From Gaetbulibacter saemankumensis DSM 17032 (GTDB lineage Bacteria > Bacteroidota > Bacteroidia > Flavobacteriales > Flavobacteriaceae), in assembly GCF_000425645.1 (NCBI RefSeq), contig NZ_KE384430.1, forward strand, positions 1,481,540 through 1,545,539: a stretch of 64,000 nucleotides of DNA, in the 5' to 3' direction. Shown here piece by piece: positions 16,809 to 26,100 of the stretch. Made by a program: the position numbers and the translations under genes. Position 1 is the first letter of the stretch. Each line of letters starts with the position of its first letter. Under the pieces are notes generated by a model, which worked only from the letters and a program-made list of their open reading frames with translations, made no database searches and had not been told where the DNA came from.

Positions 16809-18044
16809 TTATTTCGCTAGTGCTTTTGGTTTTTTAGATGAAAAATCAACTTCAATTTGATTTTTCATAATATCTTCAAAAGTTTCTCTTTTACGTATTA
16901 AATGTGCTTTATTGTTGTACCATAAAACTTCCGCTGGACGAAATCTGGAGTTATAATTACTTGCCATGGAGAAACAGTATGCTCCAGCATTTTTAAAGCA
17001 AAGTACATCCCCTTCGTTAATTTCTGTAATGCGTCTATTGTTACCAAAAGTATCTGTTTCACATATGTAACCAACCACTGTGTAAAAACGCTCACGTCCA
17101 TTTGGGTTTGAAATATTAATTATGTCATGGTGAGAACCATAAAACATTGGTCTGATTAAGTGGTTAAATCCGGAATCAACCTGAGCAAATACCGTTGAAG
17201 TTGTTTGCTTTACAGCATTTACTTTTGTTAAAAAACGTCCTGATTCACTTACTAAAAATTTACCTGGCTCAAATGCTAAGGTTAAATCTTTACCATATTC
17301 TTTACAGAAGTCATTAAAACGCTCTGAAAGTTTTTTACCTAATTCTTCAATATTAGTTTCAATATCACCTTGTTTGTAAGGTACTTTAAAACCAGAACCA
17401 AAATCAATAAAGTCTAAATTTTTGAATTCTTTAGCTGTTTTAAATAATATTTCACTCGCATATAAGAATACCTCAATATCTAAAATATCACTACCCGTAT
17501 GCATGTGTATACCATTAATATTCATTTTAGTATTTTCTACAATACGTAAAATATGAGGTATCTGGTGAATTGAAATACCAAATTTAGAGTCGATATGACC
17601 AACAGAAATATTTGCATTTCCACCGGCCATTACATGAGGATTAATACGGATACATACCGGTATATTTGGGTGTTTTGTTCCAAATTGTTCTAATATCGAT
17701 AAATTGTCGATATTAATTTGAATACCCAATTTAGCAGCTTCTTCTATTTCGGCTAAAGAGACCCCGTTAGGCGTAAAAATAATTTGCTCTGGTAAAAAAC
17801 CAGCAGCAAGTCCTAATTGTACTTCTTGAATTGAAACGGTATCAATTCCAGATCCCAATTTATTAAAAAGCTTTAATATAGATACGTTAGACAATGCTTT
17901 AACAGCATAGTTAAGTTTTAATTTTTTTACATCCTTAAACGCATTTGTAAGTCTGTTGTATTGTGCCTCAATTTTCTCAGCATCATATACATAAACAGGG
18001 CTACCAAATTCTTCGGCGATTTTTAATAATTGATCTTCCGACAT
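16809..18044 (-). CDS. lysA: diaminopimelate decarboxylase
   Basis: PLP enzyme converting meso-diaminopimelate to L-lysine and CO2, the last step of lysine synthesis. Seen: alanine-racemase-like barrel domain with the PLP lysine K49 in LNYAVKALSN, the conserved SVGHIDSKFGI segment, HMHTGSDI, the glycine-rich FGSGFKVPY phosphate-binding site, EPGKFLVSESG, and the C-terminal domain with CETDTFGNN (catalytic Cys from the neighbouring subunit) and GAYCFSMASNYNSR. Length 411 aa, normal. It is transcribed alone between a divergent promoter region shared with sucC and its own terminator. dapD of the same pathway is at 51.2 kb. Confidence 0.95.
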   Translation of the reverse strand: MSEDQLLKIAEEFGSPVYVYDAEKIEAQYNRLTNAFKDVKKLKLNYAVKALSNVSILKLFNKLGSGIDTVSIQEVQLGLAAGFLPEQIIFTPNGVSLAEIEEAAKLGIQINIDNLSILEQFGTKHPNIPVCIRINPHVMAGGNANISVGHIDSKFGISIHQIPHILRIVENTKMNINGIHMHTGSDILDIEVFLYASEILFKTAKEFKNLDFIDFGSGFKVPYKQGDIETNIEELGKKLSERFNDFCKEYGKDLTLAFEPGKFLVSESGRFLTKVNAVKQTTSTVFAQVDSGFNHLIRPMFYGSHHDIINISNPNGRERFYTVVGYICETDTFGNNRRITEINEGDVLCFKNAGAYCFSMASNYNSRFRPAEVLWYNNKAHLIRKRETFEDIMKNQIEVDFSSKKPKALAK

Positions 18045-18064
18045 AACTTTTTCAAAATTTTGCT

Positions 18065-18072
18065 CAAAGATA
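18065..18072 (-). promoter_or_regulatory. -7 element for lysA
   Basis: TATCTTTG on the minus strand matches the Bacteroidota -7 consensus TAnnTTTG and lies 21 bases before the lysA start. No good TTG/TTTG -33 partner was seen. Confidence 0.4.
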
Positions 18073-18213
18073 TTTCTTTAAGAGGAATAAAAAATAAATA
18101 ACTAAAAAATTAAACAAATAAAACATTTTGTTAATTATTTAACATGAGGCTTTTCCTCTTCTTAAATCCAAAGTTTTAATAATTAAATATTAGGGTAAGT
18201 TATTACGATTATT

Positions 18214-18221
18214 TACATTTG
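18214..18221 (+). promoter_or_regulatory. -7 element for sucC
   Basis: TACATTTG matches the Bacteroidota -7 consensus TAnnTTTG and lies 25 bases before the sucC start codon. The -33 element is not clear. Confidence 0.45.
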
Positions 18222-18246
18222 CCACTCTTAAACTATTAAGCGAATT

Positions 18247-19437
18247 ATGAATTTACACGAATATCAAGGTAAAGAAATACTTAGCAGTTTTGGAGTTCGT
18301 ATCCAACGCGGTATTGTAGCCCAAAATGCAAAAGAAGCTGTAGCAGCTGCGAAACAATTAACAGAAGAAACAGGAACAGGTTGGCACGTAATTAAGGCTC
18401 AAGTTCATGCTGGTGGTCGTGGTAAAGGCGGCGGAGTTAAACTTGCTAAAAATTTACAGGAAGTTGAAGATATTGCTGGACAAATAATAGGAATGAATCT
18501 GGTAACACCACAAACTTCTGCCGAAGGTAAAAAAGTACATCAAGTTTTAGTTGCAGAAGATGTGTATTATCCAGGAGAGAGTGAAACAAGTGAGTTTTAT
18601 GTGTCTGTATTATTAAACAGAAGTACTGGACGTAACATGATTATGTATTCGACTGAAGGAGGTATGGATATCGAAACTGTTGCTGAAGAAACGCCACATT
18701 TAATTTTTACTGAAGAAATTGATCCATCTGTTGGTATTATGCCATTTCAAGCTAGACGTGTGGCTTTCAACTTAGGGTTATCTGGTGTAGCATTTAAAGA
18801 GATGACAAAATTTGTTACTAATCTTTATACTGCTTATGTAAAATCGGATTCGTCTTTATTTGAAATTAATCCTGTTTTAAAAACAAGTGATGATAAAATA
18901 TTGGCTGTTGATGCTAAAGTAACGATTGATGATAATGCACTTTACAGACACAAGGATTATGTAGATTTAAGAGATATTAGAGAAGAAAGTGCTATTGAAG
19001 TAGAGGCTGGAGAAAAAGGTTTAAACTATGTAGATCTTGATGGAAACGTTGGATGCATGGTAAATGGTGCTGGTCTTGCCATGGCAACAATGGATTTAAT
19101 AAAGCAAGCTGGTGGTGAGCCTGCAAACTTCTTAGACGTTGGAGGGACTGCTGATGCAGCTCGTGTGGAAGCTGCCTTTAAAATTATATTAAAAGATCCT
19201 GCGGTAAAGGCGATCTTAATTAATATTTTTGGAGGTATTGTTCGTTGTGATCGTGTAGCACAAGGTGTTATTGATGCTTACAAAAACATGGGGAATATTA
19301 ATGTGCCAATTATTGTTCGCTTACAAGGAACCAATGCAGATATCGCTAAAGAACTAATCGATAACTCTGGTTTAGATGTGCTTAGTGCAACAGAATTCCA
19401 AGAGGCTGCGGATAAAGTTCAACAAGTATTAGCTTAG
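18247..19437 (+). CDS. sucC: succinyl-CoA synthetase subunit beta
   Basis: ADP/GDP-forming succinyl-CoA ligase beta subunit of the TCA cycle, partner of SucD, which is not in this window. Seen: N-terminal ATP-grasp domain starting MNLHEYQGKEIL, the VKAQVHAGGRGKGGGVKLA nucleotide-binding segment (about residues 45-65), LFEINPVL metal region, and the CoA-ligase domain with GCMVNGAGLAMATMD, NFLDVGGTAD, and NIFGGIVRCD. Length 396 aa is normal for the family. It is followed by its own terminator, so sucD is encoded elsewhere, a separation from the sucCD operon of many bacteria. Confidence 0.96.
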   Translation: MNLHEYQGKEILSSFGVRIQRGIVAQNAKEAVAAAKQLTEETGTGWHVIKAQVHAGGRGKGGGVKLAKNLQEVEDIAGQIIGMNLVTPQTSAEGKKVHQVLVAEDVYYPGESETSEFYVSVLLNRSTGRNMIMYSTEGGMDIETVAEETPHLIFTEEIDPSVGIMPFQARRVAFNLGLSGVAFKEMTKFVTNLYTAYVKSDSSLFEINPVLKTSDDKILAVDAKVTIDDNALYRHKDYVDLRDIREESAIEVEAGEKGLNYVDLDGNVGCMVNGAGLAMATMDLIKQAGGEPANFLDVGGTADAARVEAAFKIILKDPAVKAILINIFGGIVRCDRVAQGVIDAYKNMGNINVPIIVRLQGTNADIAKELIDNSGLDVLSATEFQEAADKVQQVLA

Positions 19438-19504
19438 ACTTAATATAGTAGATGTTCGCTTAACATTAAGCGTAATATTCTTAACATATTAGAACAATTA
19501 TAAT

Positions 19505-19535
19505 AAGAGTAGTGTGTAAAGCACTACTCTTTTTT
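19505..19535 (+). terminator. terminator of sucC
   Basis: AAGAGTAGTG (19505-19514) and CACTACTCTT (19522-19531) form a 10-bp stem with a seven-base loop, followed by a T-run. Confidence 0.88.
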
Positions 19536-19617
19536 CTTGCCTAATTTTGACCTGTATTTGATTGACAGTATAGGAAGGAATTCAGAATCTATTAATTATT
19601 ATTAAAGTCAAATTATT

Positions 19618-19960
19618 ATGAAAACCATTAAATTAATCTGAGTCCTTAGTCTATTTACATTCACAACTTTGCTGAATGCTAACTTGAATTATAAAAAGAA
19701 AAATCATTACAAGTAACTGATGAGATTGTTCAGCTATTAAAAAATCCTCATTTCTAAGCTACGCAAAGCTTAGAAGCTCAAGTTAAGTTTATCATTAACG
19801 GAAATAATGAAATTGCTGTGTTGATGGTTGATACAACTTCTAAGGCGTTAATAAGCTTTATAAAGAACAGAATGAATGATGTTCAATTAAGAGTTTAAAT
19901 GGTAAGGAAGGTAAAATTTACAACCCTATTTTTTTAATTGCTTTTGACCTTCAAAACTAA
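19618..19960 (+). pseudogene. decayed gene for a small secreted flavobacterial protein
   Basis: Reading from ATG 19618 gives a signal-peptide-like start (MKTIKLI, stop, VLSLFTFTTLLNAN), interrupted by TGA at 19639. Near 19695 the frame has to shift to continue as KSLQVTDEIVQLLKNPHF, a TAA stop at 19755, and a long stretch with EAQVKFIINGNNEIAVLMVD and ALISFIKNRMNDVQLRV. A second shift near 19895 continues with LNGKEGKIYNPIFL and ends at the TAA at 19958. Two stops plus two frameshifts in an otherwise protein-like track mean a dead gene of about 113 codons. The reconstructed protein resembles a common small exported family of flavobacteria (signal peptide, one alpha-beta domain ending in a Tyr-x-x-Pro strand); the match is from memory. 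Confidence 0.75.
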
Positions 19961-19976
19961 AAATTAAATATAAATT

Positions 19977-20005
19977 AAAAGCCCTTATTTCTTTAAGGGC
20001 TTTTT
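19977..20005. terminator. terminator overlapping the DUF1456 stop codon
   Basis: AAAAGCCCTTA (19977-19987) and TAAGGGCTTTT (19994-20004) form an 11-bp stem. The TAA stop of the minus-strand gene (19985-19987) lies inside one arm, so the coding end doubles as terminator; T-tracts exist on both strands. Confidence 0.75.
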
Positions 20006-20233
20006 GTTTTTTGGAGGCATCGGACCTCGTAAATGAATAACCAGTCCGTTTAAAAAATTTCTTAAAATCTGATCGCCACATTCCATATATTTAGGATGAT
20101 CTTCACGACGGAAAAAGGCGCCTAATTCACTTTTAGAAATTCTAAAATCTACCAGTTCTAAGATTTTTACAATATCGTCATCACGTAGTTGTAAGGCCAC
20201 GCGCAATTTTTTTAAAATATCATTATTTGTCAT
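19985..20233 (-). CDS. DUF1456 (YehS-like) protein, single repeat
   Basis: Small cytoplasmic protein of 82 aa from the DUF1456 family, function unknown. The start at 20233 (MTNNDILKKLRVALQLRDDDIVKIL) matches the family; an 11-codon extension upstream does not. Seen: one complete DUF1456 repeat with FRISKSELGAFFRREDHPKYMECGDQILRNFLNGLV. E. coli YehS carries two such repeats (about 156 aa), so this is a half-length single-repeat form, which I believe is usual in flavobacteria. Basic C-terminal tail (KNKKPLKK). Confidence 0.85.
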   Translation of the reverse strand: MTNNDILKKLRVALQLRDDDIVKILELVDFRISKSELGAFFRREDHPKYMECGDQILRNFLNGLVIHLRGPMPPKNKKPLKK

Positions 20234-20610
20234 ATTTCTTGTTTGGAAAGCGAAAATGAAAGGCATCTAGAAGTTTCATGGAACCTCTCGTTTTCTAATG
20301 TTTTGATAATTTGCGTAAAGATACTTTAAATTTTTAGAATATAAATGAGATAGTTTGTAAGGAAGTGTATTCTGTAATCGACTATAAATCAAATAAATAC
20401 ATGTTTATTGTGTTCGTGTTTTTTTAGGTTAGAAATAAAAATAATGGACCTTAAAATTATGAGATTAATATTTTATGAGATGAAATAAATAAAATATTCG
20501 ATAAACAACACGCTGATTTTCGATAAGTTACAAATTACGCATGATTATATAATAAGAGGTGTTCGTATCTTTATAGTGAAGTTAATTAATCCATTTTAAT
20601 CCCTTGAGAT
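20234..20610. other. 377-base divergent intergenic region
   Basis: Very AT-rich region between the minus-strand DUF1456 gene and the plus-strand TerB-like gene, expected to carry both promoters. A near match to the -7 element, TATCTTTA, occurs around 20566-20573. No coding frame or hairpin of note was seen. Confidence 0.35.
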
Positions 20611-21018
20611 ATGGTTAATAGAGTAGAAAAACTCAGTTTATTATCAGAAATGATTGCATTTGCTAAATATGATAAGAACATTAAGAGTATTGAATATAAT
20701 TTTTTATTAGGTGTTGCAAAACAGCTCGAAATTTCACGTGAAGATTTCGATTATTTAATAGAACATCCAATTAATTATATTCATTTAAAATCGCATAGCG
20801 AACGCATTGTTCAGTTTCACCGATTAGTATTATTAATGAATATTGACAGTGAAGCAGATAATAATGCTAAGAATGTTATAAAGCTATATAACTTTGGTTT
20901 AAGAATGGGCTTAAGTCATGAATCCATTTCTAAGGTGCTTTATTTAATGGAGAGTTTTCCGAATAAAGTGGTTCCACCTGACGTTTTAATAGATATATTT
21001 AAAACACAGTATAATTAA
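20611..21018 (+). CDS. TerB-like helical protein
   Basis: Cytoplasmic all-helical protein of 135 aa that resembles the TerB/DjlA N-terminal domain (conserved pattern 'LLSEMIAFAKYDKNIKSIEYNFLLGVAKQLEIS', with acidic residues after the first and second helices). TerB domains bind divalent metals in tellurite-resistance and stress systems, but single-gene TerB-like proteins in this phylum have no known role. It is convergent with uvrB and shares a bidirectional terminator with it; the association with DNA repair is positional only. Confidence 0.6.
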   Translation: MVNRVEKLSLLSEMIAFAKYDKNIKSIEYNFLLGVAKQLEISREDFDYLIEHPINYIHLKSHSERIVQFHRLVLLMNIDSEADNNAKNVIKLYNFGLRMGLSHESISKVLYLMESFPNKVVPPDVLIDIFKTQYN

Positions 21019-21071
21019 AATAATCTGCTAAGTTTATAATATTTGTGTTTTATTTGCCCGCAAAGGGTAGG

Positions 21072-21101
21072 AAAAGCTAAAAGTTTACACTTTTAGCTTT
21101 T
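21072..21101. terminator. bidirectional terminator between TerB-like gene and uvrB
   Basis: AAAAGCTAAAAG (21072-21083) and CTTTTAGCTTTT (21090-21101) form a perfect 12-bp stem with a six-base loop. The uvrB stop codon (21085-21087) lies in the loop. Confidence 0.75.
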
Positions 21102-23088
21102 CTAATTTATTCTGGTATCTCTTTATCTCGTCTCTTAACTGTGCAGCGACAAGAAAGTCTAATGCTTTCGCAGCTTCCTCCATTAGCTTTCGTTTTTCTC
21201 TAATTTTCTTTTCAAGTTCAGACTTACTTAAATAAGCACTTTCTGGTTCTGCAGCTTTGGCGGCCTCCAATTCGTAACTATATGTGCTTACTGAATTTTT
21301 TGTAAGAGCATTATCCAGACTTTTATTTAAAGCTTTAGGCTTAATATGGTGTTTAGTGTTGTATGCAATTTGTTTTTCTCGACGGTAGTTGGTTTCGTCA
21401 ATAGTTTTTTGCATGCTATTGGTAATTTTATCAGCGTACATAATAGCCCTACCATTAAGGTTTCTTGCAGCCCGACCAACTGTTTGGGTAAGTGAACGTG
21501 CCGAACGCAGAAAACCTTCCTTATCGGCGTCTAAAATGGCCACGAGCGATACCTCTGGAAGATCCAACCCTTCACGCAAAAGGTTTACACCAACCAGTAC
21601 ATCAAATAAACCCTTGCGCAAATCCTGCATTATTTCTACACGCTCTAAGGTGTCTACATCACTGTGAATATAGCGACATCGAATCTGTATCCTATCTAAA
21701 TATTTAGTCAGTTCTTCGGCCATTCGTTTCGTTAAGGTTGTTACCAGCGTACGTTCGTCCTTTTCTACGCGCTGTTGAATTTCTTCTATTAAATCATCAA
21801 TTTGATTTAAACTCGGACGTACTTCAATTTCAGGATCCAGTAAGCCGGTAGGTCGAATGACTTGTTCCACATAGATACCATCCGATTTTTCCAATTCATA
21901 ATCAGCTGGTGTAGCACTAACATAGATAACTTGATTTTGAATGGCTTCGAATTCCTCAAATTTTAATGGACGGTTGTCCATTGCTGCCGGTAATCGGAAT
22001 CCGTATTCTACTAAATTTTCTTTTCTACTGCGGTCTCCACCATACATGGCGTGTACTTGTGAAATGGTTACGTGACTTTCGTCTACAACCATTAAATAAT
22101 CATCAGGGAAATAATCTAATAGACAGAATGGGCGTGAGCCGGGTTGCCGTCCATCAAGATATCTCGAATAGTTTTCTATGCCCGAACAATACCCTAATTC
22201 GCGTATCATTTCTAAATCAAATTCGGTACGTTCTTTCAAACGTTTTGCTTCCAGATGTTTCCCTATTTCTTTAAAATAATCATGCTGCTTTACCAAATCG
22301 TCCTGAATGCTTTTAATGGCATTTTGTAATACTTCAGGAGAAGTTACGAACATGTTGGCCGGGTATATGTTGAGTCGATCGTATTTTTCAACAATGTCAT
22401 TGGTTTGAATATTGAAAGATTCGATTTCTTCAATTTCATCACCAAAAAAATGAATTCTAAAGGCATCATCAGCATAACTAGGGAAAATATCAACGGTATC
22501 ACCTTTAATTCTGAAGTTACCATGATTAAATTCACCTTCGGTTCTGGAATATAAACTTTGAACTAGCTGATGTAATAATTTTGTTCTGGAAATAACCTGA
22601 TCGCGTTCAATAGAAATTACATTTTTCTGAAATTCTACCGGATTTCCAATGCCATATAAGCAGGAAACAGAGGCCACTACCAAAACATCTCGGCGCCCGG
22701 AAAGTAGCGATGACGTAGCGCTTAGTCGCATTTTTTCTATTTCATCATTAATAGATAAATCTTTTTCTATATAGACGCCGGTTACGGGTATGTAGGCTTC
22801 GGGTTGGTAATAGTCGTAATATGATACAAAGTATTCTACGGCATTATCAGGAAAAAACTGCTTGAATTCAGAATATAACTGAGCGGCTAAAGTCTTGTTG
22901 TGTGCCAAAACCAATGTTGGTCTTTGTACCTCTTGAATAACATTCGCTACAGTGAAGGTTTTACCCGAACCAGTAACCCCGAGTAGAGTTTGGTATTTGT
23001 GATTGTCTTCAATCCCTTTCGCCAATTGTTTTATGGCTTGAGGCTGGTCACCGGTTGGGCTAAATTCTGATGTAATTTTGAACTTCAT
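21085..23088 (-). CDS. uvrB: UvrABC excinuclease subunit B
   Basis: Damage-verifying helicase-like subunit of nucleotide excision repair; it accepts DNA from UvrA and recruits UvrC. Seen: Walker A GVTGSGKT at residues 37-44, the beta-hairpin YYDYYQPEAYIP that clamps the DNA strand, the DEAD-like VVDESHVTI, helicase motifs VYVSATPADYE, RPTGLLDPEIEVRP and QTVGRAARN, and a C-terminal UVR domain (about residues 625-660) that contacts UvrC. Length 667 aa, normal. It starts 27 bases after the 1704-aa T9SS gene; a TAATTTTG at 23100-23093 might give it its own promoter. Confidence 0.97.
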   Translation of the reverse strand: MKFKITSEFSPTGDQPQAIKQLAKGIEDNHKYQTLLGVTGSGKTFTVANVIQEVQRPTLVLAHNKTLAAQLYSEFKQFFPDNAVEYFVSYYDYYQPEAYIPVTGVYIEKDLSINDEIEKMRLSATSSLLSGRRDVLVVASVSCLYGIGNPVEFQKNVISIERDQVISRTKLLHQLVQSLYSRTEGEFNHGNFRIKGDTVDIFPSYADDAFRIHFFGDEIEEIESFNIQTNDIVEKYDRLNIYPANMFVTSPEVLQNAIKSIQDDLVKQHDYFKEIGKHLEAKRLKERTEFDLEMIRELGYCSGIENYSRYLDGRQPGSRPFCLLDYFPDDYLMVVDESHVTISQVHAMYGGDRSRKENLVEYGFRLPAAMDNRPLKFEEFEAIQNQVIYVSATPADYELEKSDGIYVEQVIRPTGLLDPEIEVRPSLNQIDDLIEEIQQRVEKDERTLVTTLTKRMAEELTKYLDRIQIRCRYIHSDVDTLERVEIMQDLRKGLFDVLVGVNLLREGLDLPEVSLVAILDADKEGFLRSARSLTQTVGRAARNLNGRAIMYADKITNSMQKTIDETNYRREKQIAYNTKHHIKPKALNKSLDNALTKNSVSTYSYELEAAKAAEPESAYLSKSELEKKIREKRKLMEEAAKALDFLVAAQLRDEIKRYQNKLEKLKV

Positions 23089-23115
23089 GTAGCAAAATTA
23101 CGTAAAAATTAGATG

Positions 23116-26100
23116 CTATCGTTTTAGTGTAAAATGTCCTTTAAATTCTCTGCCATCTTGTAAAATAACAGAAAACCAATAATCATCTGTTGGCATTGGG
23201 TATCCTCTTGATGTACCGTCCCAACCTTGTGACTTAGGCGATAGTTCCTTAACAAGTTTTCCATAGCGATCGAAAATATATATGGTTGTTGAAGGTTGAA
23301 ATTGGGCATTAACACCTAGTAGTTGCCAATAATCATTTTGTCCGTCGTTATTTGGCGTAAAGTATTTTGGATATCCTACCACTGAAACGATGATACTACT
23401 AGTTCCGCAACCTCTTTTATCACGAACATATAAAGTATGAAAACCGGCTTTTACATTTTCAAAGTAAGGGTCGTCTTGAAATGAAAATTCAGAGTCTAAG
23501 GCGTATTCATAATCACCTAGACCTAAATTATTTTCATTTATTATAATTTTGTTGTTGCTAGAAATATCTTCAATAGTAATATCATTTTGGGTGATTGTTG
23601 CTAATTCTGATGCATTAACATAAACTTCTTTTGTTCTGCTACAGTTACTACCATCTGTTTTTGTTAAAGTAATGAAATAGGTGCCTGGTTGAGAAACGGT
23701 AAGTGTAGGGGTGGTACCCAATTTAGTGCCGTCCTCATAGGTCCATACATAAGTAAAATTTTCGTTTGTATTTGTTTCTTCGGGATCTAAAACAATTGTA
23801 AATGTAGGGTCTGAAGAGCAGACAATTTGTGGGGTTTCAATTGTAAATTCTGGTAAGGGGTTCACAGTTAAATCAATGGTTGTACTTGCGCTACAATTCG
23901 TATTCAAAGGATTTATGATTTCTACTAATATAGATTGTGTTCCTGAATTAAACGGATTGGGTAAGCTGCTTACTCTTTCAGTATTACCAGATTCGGTAAT
24001 AAAGGTGTAAAAAATCTCCATGTTAGTCTGAGATCCTAATATGGTGGTTGTAAAAGAAGATGTTTCAAAGGGGTATAGGCCATCGTCATCAATATCTCCA
24101 GCATCGCCATCACAAACCGTAATCGGAGTAATCGGGTTTGCTATAGGACTTTCATCCACGATAAATTCTAAGGTAGTTTCATCGTAACAAGGGCCATCTG
24201 GGGCATTGGTATTGTTGTTTTCAATTCTGATACTTAGTGTCTGACTGGATGTTAAAAAGGGGTTAGGTAGAGGGCTTGGTAAGCTGTTGCCTGCCTCATC
24301 GGTATATGTTATAGTGAAATCAGCTGGATTTTGATTTCCTAATAAATCGGTTTCGACATTTGAAGTATCGAAGGGAAATTGACCATCCTGATCATCATCA
24401 CATTCGCGATTTATGATAACTGAATAGGCTACAGGTAAAGCCTCAACAGTGAGTAAAATATGGGGTCCTAGCCCGAGACAATCATTAGAAATCTCACTAT
24501 CGACTCTTACATAAATATATTGCGACTCTGGATAGCCAATATTTCTATAATTAGAAATGTTGGTAATGACATTTTGTTCGGCTAATGCATCCATTTCATT
24601 TCTATAAAAGGTTACAGTTGGTGTTTGTGGTATAAATAAATTTTCAATATCACTTTTTGCACTACTGAAATCAAAAGAAGCCACACCATCTCTATTATCA
24701 TTATTGATAGTATCATCACCGTTTATATCCAGAAAATCATCACATTGGTTGAATGATCTTAAAAAACTTGAAGGAATGGTTGTAGTTGAAACTTTTAGAG
24801 TTATTTGGCTTACCGATGCACAGCCTGAATTATTTTCGGCCCGAGCCCAGACATAATCTGTATTAATAGTTTTGTTTTTGTAAGCCGTAGGACTGTCTAT
24901 GTAATCTGGGCTTGTTTGGTCTCCTGCAATGGCTGCGTTTTGAGAAAGATAATAGGAGAAAGATAAGTTGGTAGCATTAGTCGATATTTTATTGTTTGCT
25001 TCGGTTAAATTAAATGCACTATACCCAAATGTTGAAGGGTCATCGTCGTCGCATTGTATTAACTCGACTGTTGGGTTAACGATGGGTACTGGATTAACAA
25101 ATAAGGTGATTTCGTCTGAATATAGTCCACATGTGTTGCCGGTTCTATCGAGTTTTACACGGTATAGATTATTGTTATAGTTAATCGGAACTGTTGAAAT
25201 AGTTAAGGTCGATGTTTGGGTTCCACCATAAACGGCATTATTATTTATAGGCGTCCAATTTGTTCCATCTGTGCTAAGTTCCCATTGAAAAGCATCAGCT
25301 TCAGGGGAATCAACAAAAATAGTTGTTGAAGCATTTTCACAAACCGTAGTGTTTATCGGTTGTACCGAAATACTAATAGAACCATTAATTAAATAATTAG
25401 GGTCTGGTGTGATATAACCTGCAGCATTATTTACTATACCAAATGTATTTACAGTTGAGGGGTTGTCGCCTAATTGATTATCTGCATTACCGTCTGAAAA
25501 TCCAGCTTCAATAACATCATTGCAGGTATCTCCGTCGCTATCTGAGTCTATATAATTTAATAAATTATCAGAATCAGTATCGGATACGGTATAACCTAGG
25601 TCATTGCTGTCGGAGGCGCTCTCGGCATTATCGTCCCAACCATTAACACCTATGGTAGCTAAAACATTATCTATGATACCATCTTGATTTGAATCTGGGA
25701 GTCCGCTTCCCGATTCTTCTAAATCGTAAATACCATCATTATCACTATCAAGATCGTAAAAATCATAAACACCATCAGAATCGGAATCTATTGGGACTGT
25801 GTTGTTAAATATATCATCTAATCCGTCGTTATTAGAGTCTATGTTCGAAATGGTTTGCACGATACCTTGTGCTTCAATGATATCAGGAATACCATCATTG
25901 TCACTATCTAAATCAAGACTGTCATGAATACCATCTCCATCGGTATCTAAATTAAAACAGGTTAGTGCTAAATTGGCTGAAAATGAAGAGGTATCGTTTG
26001 CATTTGATAAATGATGTGAAAAAGTAAAACTTTCTACTTGGTTGGCAACAAACTTGTAAGGTGTATTTCCATTGGGATTCGGATTTATTTTAAAATGTAT

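Noticed and set aside
23093-23100. Promoter of uvrB (TAATTTTG)
   Set aside because: It ends only a few bases before the start codon, leaving almost no leader; kept as a remark in the uvrB entry rather than as a feature.
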